The position numbers and the translations under genes were made by a program. This document shows, in pieces, positions 1-7,262 of a DNA stretch of 7,262 nucleotides. The notes under the pieces were generated by a model, which was given only the letters and a program-made list of their open reading frames with translations, was not told the DNA's origin and did not search any database. Position 1 is the stretch's first letter. Every line of letters starts with the position of its first letter. The DNA is taken from assembly GCA_964530165.1 (NCBI GenBank), contig CAZGYE010000299.1, positions 1-7,262 of the forward strand, read 5' to 3'. Origin of the DNA: CAZGYE01 sp964530165 (GTDB lineage Bacteria; Planctomycetota; Planctomycetia; Planctomycetales; Planctomycetaceae).

Positions 1-147
1 GTTGCCCATTGCCAGAACGACGAGCGCCGCCCCGGCGAGCATCATTTTGCGGATGTCGACGGCGATCCGAAACGCGCGAAACAGGTGCATCCACGGAAAT
101 ACCTGGCGGTAGTTGATCGACTGCAACCCGGCCGACTTTTCGTCCAT
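1..147 (-). CDS. N-terminal fragment of a hypothetical membrane protein (runs off the left edge)
   Basis: An ATG at 147-145 opens a frame that stays open to the window edge, giving 49 residues. A purine-rich AGAGG lies about 5 nt upstream of the ATG on the minus strand and supports this start. The N-terminal half is polar (MDEKSAGLQSINYRQVF) and is followed by an FRAFRIAVDIRK stretch. A hydrophobic run then begins (MMLAGAALVVLAMGN, residues 35-49) that looks like the first membrane segment. This layout, a cytosolic leader then a basic patch then a helix, resembles large planctomycete membrane proteins of unknown function, from memory only. It is divergent from the NagB-like gene and shares with it the heptamer-repeat intergenic region. 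The function is not recognisable from this fragment. That it is a gene is fairly sure; that it is a membrane protein is inferred. Confidence 0.7.
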   Translation of the reverse strand, partial: MDEKSAGLQSINYRQVFPWMHLFRAFRIAVDIRKMMLAGAALVVLAMGN

Positions 148-160
148 ATTGGCCTCTGGC

Positions 161-250
161 GATTGGCAATTGACGGTTTGACGATAGACTATTGACTATT
201 GAACGCTCGGCAAGAGCAATCGTCAATCGTCAAACCGTCAATTGTCAATC
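161..250. repeat. Inverted repeat of TTGACxx heptamers filling a divergent promoter region
   Basis: Arm 161-194 pairs with arm 217-250 over 34 positions with three mismatches, around a 22-nt centre. Each arm has a 7-nt rhythm. On the plus strand, units start at 163, 170, 178, 185, 192 and 199 (TTGGCAA, TTGACGGT, TTGACGA, TAGACTA, TTGACTA, TTGAACG). On the minus strand, TTGAC units start at 248, 241, 233 and 226. One 8-nt unit occurs at the mirrored place in both arms. The repeat ends 5 nt before the GAGGAG of the plus-strand gene and 3-8 nt from the AGAGG of the minus-strand gene. It could form a strong RNA hairpin in either leader, or supply mirrored -35-like TTGACG boxes. No matching -10 was convincing. 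Confidence 0.85.
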
Positions 251-255
251 CTGGT

Positions 256-261
256 GAGGAG
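256..261 (+). promoter_or_regulatory. Ribosome binding site deciding the start of the NagB-like gene
   Basis: GAGGAG ends 6 nt before the ATG at 268. The same frame is open further upstream to a TTG-type start near 199, but that extension would translate the inverted repeat and has no ribosome binding site. The 268 start is therefore preferred. Confidence 0.75.
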
Positions 262-267
262 ACTGCA

Positions 268-1218
268 ATGGACCTTCTGAGTACGATTTCCGGATCGTTG
301 ATGGAGAATTTTTTGCCGGCCGGTTGGGACTTGAAAAAGATCGACGCCTGCGTCGACGACGATCCGGCCAGTATCACCGTTCGGCAAAAGACGTGGCACC
401 CCGACTTCGAGCCGGTTTCCTGCCAGTCGTTGGGCGACTTCGACGCGCTGCTGGGCCACGAAATCGCACTGACCATCAAACGCAGCCGCGACGCCGGCGA
501 GAAGCTGGTGCTCATCCTGCCGGTGGGACCGATGGGCATGTATCGCTGGGCCGTCTATTTCCTCAGAGAGTGGGAGATTGGCTGCGATCACGTTTGGGGC
601 TTCAACATGGACGAATGGAGCGACCGCGAGGGCAACACGCTGCCGCCGACCAACACGGGTGCGTTCCAGTACGCCATGGAACAGGCCTTCTATGGACCGC
701 TCTCACAACTGACCGTGCCGGAGAATCAGCGAAACTTCGCCTCCAGAGAGAATCTGGTCACGTATGCCGACAAGATTGGCGAGCTGCGAGCCGCCGGCGC
801 GAAGCTGGCCGTGATCTTCGGCATCGGACGCGTCTGTCACATCGCCTTTTGGGAACCGCACTTCGCCGCCGAGTTCAGCAGCGAAGAGGAGTGGAAGCAG
901 CAGACGCACCGTATCGGTGCCAATCTCCATCCGCTGACGATCGAGCAGAACGCGATCACCAGCTTCAAGAGCCGCACCACACTGGTCCCCGCGTTTGCCA
1001 ACACGATCGGACCGGGGCTGTTTCTGGGAGCCGACAAGATCATCGGCGGTTGCGACGGGACCCTTTCCCGCGGCATGATGTGGCAGGGACTCAGCCTGTG
1101 GATGACGCTGCGCCACGCGCCGACCGCGTGGATCCCCTCCACCTTCATGCCGGGACAGCCGGGGCGGTTGTTCTTCCTCGAAGAACTGGCGGGGCCATTG
1201 GTGGCGGAGTGCAATTGA
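268..1218 (+). CDS. NagB-like glucosamine-6-phosphate deaminase/isomerase family protein
   Basis: This 316-residue protein belongs to the NagB/RpiA-type sugar-phosphate isomerase fold. NagB converts glucosamine-6-phosphate to fructose-6-phosphate and ammonia in the cytosol. Visible landmarks are a phosphate-loop-like LPVGPMGMY at 84-92, GFNMDEWSD at 111-119 (the FNMDEY motif of NagB, with D115 matching E. coli Asp72), GIGRVCHIAFWEP at 185-197, and a C-terminal region with SFKSRTTLVP (232-241) and ANTIGPGLFLGADKIIGG (244-261). H191 and E196 match His143 and Glu148 of E. coli NagB, but Asp141 is replaced by V189 and the next Gly by C190. At 316 residues it is longer than E. coli NagB (266). It resembles a divergent subfamily remembered from Planctomycetes and Verrucomicrobia that is annotated as glucosamine-6-phosphate isomerase. 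Fold assignment is confident; substrate and reaction are uncertain because of the missing Asp. The gene ends 54 nt before the convergent DUF151 gene. Confidence 0.88.
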   Translation: MDLLSTISGSLMENFLPAGWDLKKIDACVDDDPASITVRQKTWHPDFEPVSCQSLGDFDALLGHEIALTIKRSRDAGEKLVLILPVGPMGMYRWAVYFLREWEIGCDHVWGFNMDEWSDREGNTLPPTNTGAFQYAMEQAFYGPLSQLTVPENQRNFASRENLVTYADKIGELRAAGAKLAVIFGIGRVCHIAFWEPHFAAEFSSEEEWKQQTHRIGANLHPLTIEQNAITSFKSRTTLVPAFANTIGPGLFLGADKIIGGCDGTLSRGMMWQGLSLWMTLRHAPTAWIPSTFMPGQPGRLFFLEELAGPLVAECN

Positions 1219-1222
1219 AGGA

Positions 1223-1273
1223 AGCGATCAGCGGTGAGCATCTGATAAAAAGCTGATCGCTGACCGCTCTTTT
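1223..1273. terminator. Heptamer-based inverted repeat between convergent genes, possible terminator
   Basis: AGCGATCAGC at 1223-1232 is the exact inverse of GCTGATCGCT at 1252-1261, with a 19-nt loop. A shifted register pairs AGCGGTGAGC (1230-1239) with GCTGACCGCT (1259-1268) with one mismatch and is followed by CTTTT (1269-1273), as in a rho-independent terminator for the plus strand. The two registers exist because the arms are made of 7-nt units: AGCGATC and AGCGGTG on the plus strand, AGCGGTC and AGCGATC on the minus strand. The element fills the gap between the stop codons of two convergent genes. Repeat structure is seen directly; terminator activity is inferred and the loop is long. 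Confidence 0.5.
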
Positions 1274-1674
1274 CACGACGCCACCTCTTCCAGCACGTTG
1301 TCGTCGACGTAAATCGGCAGCGGGGGGTCGTAATGCACGGAGAGTGCGATGGCGTCGCTGGGGCGGCTGTCGACTTCGATCAGCTCCCCCTCCCAGCGGA
1401 TGCGGATGACCGCGTAGTAGGTGTGGTCCAGCAGGTTGTTGATCACCACGTCCTGAGTATCGCCGCCCAATTGCTCGATGGCGTTCTTCAAGAGGTCGTG
1501 CGTGAGCGGGCGGGGCGGTGGTTCGTCGGTGAATCGGCGATTGATGCTGGACGCCTCGAACAGGCCGATCAGGATGGGAAACGTACGCTCGCCCTCCATT
1601 TCGCGCAGATAAATGACCTGCTGATCGGCGATCTCATTGATGATGATCCGAGACAATTCCATACGAACGAGCAC
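1273..1674 (-). CDS. DUF151 / bifunctional nuclease (BFN) domain protein
   Basis: This small single-domain protein (133 residues from the chosen GTG) matches the DUF151 family, whose plant and archaeal or bacterial members are described as bifunctional nucleases or stress-related proteins. The bacterial role is poorly known. Family landmarks are MELSRIIINE (5-14), QQVIYLREMEGERTFPILIG (18-37), RPLTHDLL (55-62), GGDTQDVVIN (70-79) and the signature DSRPSDAIALSVHYDPPLPIYV (102-123). It is cytosolic with no signal peptide or membrane segment. The start is chosen as GTG 1674-1672 because GGAGG (1688-1684) lies 9 nt upstream. ATG 1662-1660, which begins the conserved core, would have a 21-nt spacing, and GTG 1680-1678 only 3 nt. 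The length fits the family. A promoter candidate lies about 70 nt upstream. The gene is convergent with the NagB-like gene. Family assignment is firm; start and function are less so. Confidence 0.88.
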   Translation of the reverse strand: MLVRMELSRIIINEIADQQVIYLREMEGERTFPILIGLFEASSINRRFTDEPPPRPLTHDLLKNAIEQLGGDTQDVVINNLLDHTYYAVIRIRWEGELIEVDSRPSDAIALSVHYDPPLPIYVDDNVLEEVAS

Positions 1675-1683
1675 CAGCACGTT

Positions 1684-1688
1684 CCTCC
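1684..1688 (-). promoter_or_regulatory. Ribosome binding site favouring a GTG start for the DUF151 gene
   Basis: GGAGG on the minus strand is the only strong Shine-Dalgarno match near this gene. Its 9-nt distance selects GTG 1674-1672 over the ATG at 1662 and the GTG at 1680. Confidence 0.6.
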
Positions 1689-1753
1689 GCAAAAGGGACA
1701 TGACGAGCAGACGTCTTGGGAAGTCTGATTCAAAAAACGCCGCCCATGAATGA

Positions 1754-1783
1754 ATTATACTCCCGCCGGAAACGGGGATGCAA
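1754..1783 (-). promoter_or_regulatory. Sigma70-type promoter candidate for the DUF151 gene
   Basis: On the minus strand a perfect TATAAT (1759-1754) is preceded 18 nt upstream by TTGCAT (1783-1778), a half-matching -35. Initiation would fall near 1747, giving a leader of roughly 70 nt before the GTG start. The -35 lies 13 nt from the edge of the palindromic element. No experimental support; planctomycete promoters are not well defined. Confidence 0.45.
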
Positions 1784-1796
1784 GCAGCGCGCACCG

Positions 1797-1862
1797 TTTA
1801 GCCGCCGGGCTTGCCCGGCGCGTTTCCCGGGGGGCAAGCGCCCCGCAAGCGGGGCGGCTAAA
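1797..1862. repeat. REP-like palindromic element: two inverted GC-rich hairpins
   Basis: The 66-nt element begins TTTAGCCGCC (1797-1806) and ends with its exact inverse GGCGGCTAAA (1853-1862). Each half contains its own hairpin. CGCCGGGC (1803-1810) pairs with GCCCGGCG (1813-1820) around TT, and CGCCCCGC (1839-1846) pairs with GCGGGGCG (1849-1856) around AA. The two halves are therefore inverted copies of one roughly 24-nt unit with compensating G/C changes in the stem (GGG/CCC in one, CCC/GGG in the other). The compensated substitutions suggest that the hairpin shape is what is kept. This is the layout of paired REP/BIME-type elements mobilised by RAYT transposases. No RAYT gene is in the window, so the element class is inferred. 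It lies between divergent genes, so a terminator role is unlikely. Confidence 0.7.
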
Positions 1863-2055
1863 TGTCACGGTTCAGAGGTCCGGCTCTTGTTGTCGCCAAT
1901 TAACAGGACAATGAACAAAAGACGGCGGAGTAGCGGCTGGTTTCTCTAAAATGCAGGATTTTTGGGGAATTCTACTGACCTTAGGTGCGTCTGTTGACAT
2001 GGCTGTGGACGCTCGTCGTACCACGCGATGAGGAATAGAGTCCTCCACCCTGCAG

Positions 2056-2061
2056 AAGGAG
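2056..2061 (+). promoter_or_regulatory. Ribosome binding site deciding the start at 2070
   Basis: AAGGAG lies 8 nt before ATG 2070. An in-frame ATG at 2028 exists but has no such site, and its 14 extra residues would precede an otherwise typical signal peptide. Confidence 0.65.
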
Positions 2062-2069
2062 CCGAGGTC

Positions 2070-2916
2070 ATGAGACGAGTAAGCAGACTGGCAGTTGTGT
2101 TTTCGTTTCTGCGGGATTCCCCTATCTGGAAACCCACATGCTTTCTGATCACGATTGGAATTCTGCTTTCACATTCCACAGCAGTCGCAGAAAACAGCGT
2201 TGCGGAGAGCATCGAATGGATGGTCGCCGACTCCGACCTGATTGTCCGGGGCACAATCTCGCAGGTGGTTGAGGAAAAGGGGCCCTACTCTGTCGTTTGG
2301 GAGAAATCGACTGTCAAAGTCCATGAGACCCTCAAAGGGAGGAAGCAACAGGAAATAACCTTTATTTTTCGGAATGTGGCATATCCTCACTGTCCTTCGA
2401 ATTGGAAAAAGGAAGGTGCCGAACTTCTTCTGTTCCTCGTGAACAGTCGACGGTACGTGAGCCTGGACCCCGGCTATGAAAAGGTGCCACTGGCTCTTCG
2501 TCGTTTTGGGGCTCGCTCGTGTGCGGTTCGGTTGGACGGAAAAGCAGAAGGCGACAGGTACGCCCGAATTTTCACGAAGAATTTCAAGGTGCTTTGGAGC
2601 CGTGAAGCGATCTTGAAAGCGACTCGTGCTGCTGCCGTAGAAGACACGAAGTACAAGGGAACAAGACCGCGAAAGTCGGCTCGGATCGAGGTTCCAGGCG
2701 GAACGGAAGCATACAATGACTTGTATGGTGGCAGTGCGGTCTTCTTGATTGTTCCGATCGACAGCCCCATGACGAACAGCAACACATCCGGAAATGACAC
2801 ATCGGGCATCGGCAAGGGCATCATTTTCGCCTTGCTCGCGCTCATCGTTATCGGAACTGCGGCTGCCTGGTACTTCGCCCGACGTTGGTCAAGCAGACAT
2901 CGACGAGCCGGCTCGC

Positions 2917-2942
<26 letters not shown>
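2070..2942 (+). CDS. Hypothetical secreted protein anchored by a C-terminal membrane helix
   Basis: I do not recognise the family of this 290-residue protein. A basic N-terminus (MRRVSR) and a hydrophobic stretch over about 21-40 ending AVA|EN look like a signal peptide cleaved after A40. The exported part includes ADSDLIVRGTISQVVEE (53-69), a motif reminiscent of planctomycete proteins in which a 'SDLVVRG' segment opens a small beta-rich domain, then VKVHETLKG (82-90) and ELLLFLV (118-124). A Ser/Thr/Asn-rich spacer (231-246) leads to a membrane helix at about 249-270 and a basic tail (RRWSSRHRR, 271-279). This predicts a type I membrane protein with its bulk outside the cytoplasm. Sampled GC is lower than in neighbours (25 of 60 bases at 2341-2400), so it may be an acquired or fast-evolving gene. 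Its last codons run antisense to the end of valS. The start is set by AAGGAG at 2056-2061. That it is a gene is likely; the function is unknown. Confidence 0.75.
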
Positions 2943-6021
<3,079 letters not shown>

Positions 6022-6077
6022 GGGTGATGGAATGAATTGAGTTTTCCGAAACTACCGGTAAGACACGCCTAAGATAT

Positions 6078-6380
6078 TTATCTTTCGCCGCGTTGAAACA
6101 TGCTCTCGATGTCTCGAGCTCCGTGAACGACACCGACCACTTCGATGCCTTCTTCCAGGGGATAGTAGAAGATCACATAGCTGCCGGCGGGAAACACGCG
6201 AAGCTTGGGGTGCAGGTCCTCACGAAGCTGGCCCACCCGCGGCTGTTTCGCGAGCAGGGCAAATCGGTCGTGGAGCATGTCCAGTTGACGATCGGCAGCA
6301 TCGGGATTCTTGGCGCTGATGTAGTCCCAAATTTCCCTCAGATCCCGATCAGCCCGCTCGGAAAGCCGAAAGCGGCTCAT
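6078..6380 (-). CDS. parE: ParE-family toxin of a type II toxin-antitoxin pair
   Basis: A 100-residue protein of the RelE/ParE superfamily. Studied ParE toxins inhibit DNA gyrase, whereas RelE members cut mRNA on the ribosome. Features typical of ParE are the N-terminal strand FRLSERADRDLREIWDYIS (4-22), a helix pair with DAADRQLDMLHDRFALLAKQP (27-47), RVGQLREDLHPKLRVFPAGSYVIFYYP (48-74, the usual 'G...R..L...LR.FP.G.YVIFY' pattern) and GIEVVGVVHGARDIESMF (78-95), where the R-D-I pattern is common. Its ATG overlaps the antitoxin stop in an ATGA (6380-6377), implying coupled translation. It lies 56 nt upstream of valS. The length is normal and it appears intact. Whether its target is gyrase is not shown by sequence. 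Confidence 0.93.
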   Translation of the reverse strand: MSRFRLSERADRDLREIWDYISAKNPDAADRQLDMLHDRFALLAKQPRVGQLREDLHPKLRVFPAGSYVIFYYPLEEGIEVVGVVHGARDIESMFQRGER

Positions 6381-6646
6381 TGATCCTCCTCTTGTGACTC
6401 CATTCGTTTGCGGCCATCGGCTTTGATCTGCGCGAATCGTTCTTTCAACGACTCCTCATCGTAGTCCGTATATTGTCCGCTCTCGAGTTGTCGAGTGCCC
6501 GTGTCAATGTGCTCAAGCAGGTTGACGCGGGTCTTGAGAAGCCGGATCGCTTCGTCGAAGACCTCCGCCCGGTCACCATAGGCCCCGCTGTCGATGGCTT
6601 GCTGAATGAATTGCTCGTTTTCGCGTGAAATGTCGACGTTCATCAT
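6377..6646 (-). CDS. parD: ParD-family antitoxin (ribbon-helix-helix type)
   Basis: An 89-residue protein that pairs with and neutralises the downstream ParE. Residues 1-40 follow the ParD/CopG ribbon-helix-helix plan: a short strand (MNVDIS), then ENEQFIQQAIDSGAYGDRAEVFDEAIRLLKTR (9-40), in which 'SGAYGDRAEVFDEAIRLL' is the classic ParD turn and second helix. The C-terminal half (41-89) is acidic and charged (YTDYDEESLKERFAQIKADGRK), as expected for the toxin-wrapping tail. Two adjacent ATGs (6646 and 6643) are possible; GGAAGG lies 6 or 9 nt upstream. The complex probably represses its own transcription, but only 15 nt separates this gene from the cimA stop, so a private promoter would have to lie within cimA. 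Confidence 0.92.
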   Translation of the reverse strand: MMNVDISRENEQFIQQAIDSGAYGDRAEVFDEAIRLLKTRVNLLEHIDTGTRQLESGQYTDYDEESLKERFAQIKADGRKRMESQEEDQ

Positions 6647-6661
6647 TCTTTCCCTTCCGTT

Positions 6662-7262
6662 CTAATCCTGCCCTTCCAGCCCGTTCTCGAGTGCGCCGCT
6701 ATCTTTGTAGAGCTTATATTCCACGCTGTCGACCAACGCCAGCCAACTGGCCTCGATGATGTTCTCGCTGACGCCGACCGTGCTCCAAATCTCCCCGTCT
6801 CGGTCGCAGCTCACGATGACCACGCGGACGCGGGCCGCCGTCCCTTCGGCCGAGTTGATCACACGCACCTTATAGTCAACCAGATGCATTTCGGCCAGAC
6901 CGGGATAGGCCGGCGTGAGCGCTTTTCGCAGGGCGGCGTCCAGGGCGTTGACCGGGCCGTCTCCCTCGGCCACCACGTGCTCCACGCCGCCGTTGACCTT
7001 CAGCTTGATGGTGGCCTCGGTCACCGGCTCGTGCGGCTGATCGGTTTCGACGTTGACGCGGTAGTGCATCCGCTGGAACTTGGGCCGGTACGTGCCGGCC
7101 ACTTTCTTGACCAGCAGGTCGAACGACGCCTCAGCCGCTTCGAACTGGTATCCCTCGTTCTCCAGGTCCTGCACGCGCTGGAGGATCTTGGTCAACAGCT
7201 CGTTGTCGTGCTCCAGGCGGTACTGAGTCGTCTTGGCCACAATGTTGGACCGGCCCGAGAGC
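6662..7262 (-). CDS. cimA: (R)-citramalate synthase, C-terminal part (runs off the right edge)
   Basis: The frame is open from the window edge to TAG 6664-6662, giving 199 visible residues of an enzyme usually near 530. CimA condenses pyruvate and acetyl-CoA to citramalate, the start of the threonine-independent isoleucine route. The fragment opens with LSGRSNIVAK, the segment following the catalytic TIM barrel in CimA proteins, then a helical linker (ELLTKILQRVQDLENEGYQF). The LeuA-type allosteric dimerisation domain follows, with GDGPVNALDAAL (100-111), LVDYKVRVIN and TVGVSENIIEASWLALVDS (161-179). The 'NIIEASW.ALVDS.EY' ending favours CimA over canonical LeuA, but the active-site region lies outside the window, so an isopropylmalate synthase-like role cannot be fully excluded. 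It is followed after 15 nt by parD and then parE and valS, all co-oriented. Confidence 0.9.
   Translation of the reverse strand, partial: LSGRSNIVAKTTQYRLEHDNELLTKILQRVQDLENEGYQFEAAEASFDLLVKKVAGTYRPKFQRMHYRVNVETDQPHEPVTEATIKLKVNGGVEHVVAEGDGPVNALDAALRKALTPAYPGLAEMHLVDYKVRVINSAEGTAARVRVVIVSCDRDGEIWSTVGVSENIIEASWLALVDSVEYKLYKDSGALENGLEGQD

Larger units (their letters stand above)
1675..2069. other. Divergent intergenic region (395 nt): promoter, REP-like palindrome, otherwise unremarkable
   Basis: This gap separates the divergent DUF151 gene and the lower-GC plus-strand gene. It holds the DUF151 leader and promoter candidate (1754-1783), the double-hairpin element (1797-1862), and about 200 nt (1863-2069) leading into the plus-strand gene. 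In that last part I see an isolated TTGACA at 1994-1999 without a good -10 partner, a TAAAAT at 1947-1952 without a -35, and the AAGGAG of the plus gene at 2056-2061. No RNA gene or supportable small CDS is visible. Frames open across the palindrome encode low-complexity basic peptides and look accidental. Confidence 0.6.

Noticed and set aside
161..250. Repeat array considered as a CRISPR
   Set aside because: Units are 7-8 nt with no spacers, arranged as an inverted pair, with no cas genes nearby.
199..267. Upstream extension of the NagB-like protein
   Set aside because: It would translate the inverted repeat from a non-ATG start without a ribosome binding site, whereas ATG 268 has GAGGAG at a proper distance.
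1675..1794. Upstream extension of the DUF151 protein to a start near 1794
   Set aside because: It would translate through the TATAAT promoter candidate, and the added residues lie outside the conserved domain.
1716..1949. Small plus-strand frame across the palindromic element
   Set aside because: Its composition is dictated by the GC-rich hairpins, it has no ribosome binding site and no recognisable sequence.
1994..2021. Perfect TTGACA as a -35 for the gene at 2070
   Set aside because: No acceptable -10 lies 16-18 nt downstream (the sequence there reads around TCGTACC), so the hexamer alone is not enough.

Overview
This window looks like the chromosome of a planctomycete, most likely of the Pirellulales type. 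The evidence is high-GC coding sequence, a NagB-like sugar-phosphate isomerase of the divergent planctomycete/verrucomicrobial kind, a valyl-tRNA synthetase with an internal zinc ribbon, and a stand-alone DUF151 protein. Short palindromic and 7-nt-periodic repeats are scattered between and inside the genes. The lineage call is inference from protein resemblance; no search was run.

Layout: the left edge holds the N-terminus of a membrane protein on the minus strand (1-147). It is divergent from a NagB/glucosamine-6-phosphate isomerase-like gene (268-1218, plus). Almost the whole gap between them is an inverted repeat built of TTGACxx heptamers (161-250). A second heptamer-based inverted repeat (1223-1268) lies between that gene and a convergent DUF151/bifunctional-nuclease-domain gene (1273-1674, minus). 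The DUF151 gene has a good promoter candidate (TATAAT at 1759-1754). Beyond it is a REP-like double hairpin (1797-1862), then a lower-GC gene for an unrecognised secreted or membrane-anchored protein (2070-2942, plus).

The right half is a co-oriented minus-strand block. Reading from the right edge, it holds the C-terminal part of (R)-citramalate synthase (cimA), a ParD-type antitoxin, a ParE-type toxin overlapping it by 4 nt, and valyl-tRNA synthetase (valS, 1034 aa). The gaps are 15, -4 and 56 nt, so a shared transcript is plausible. cimA (isoleucine precursor synthesis) and valS (valine charging) are both tied to branched-chain amino acids, and the toxin-antitoxin pair sits between them. 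The 3' end of valS overlaps the 3' end of the convergent 2070-2942 gene by 26 nt.

No wholly new multi-gene system is evident. The most unusual signals are the three heptamer arrays, one of which is translated in frame as a linker inside valS, the long dyad filling a divergent promoter region, the REP-like hairpin pair, and the loss of a usually catalytic Asp in the NagB-like protein.
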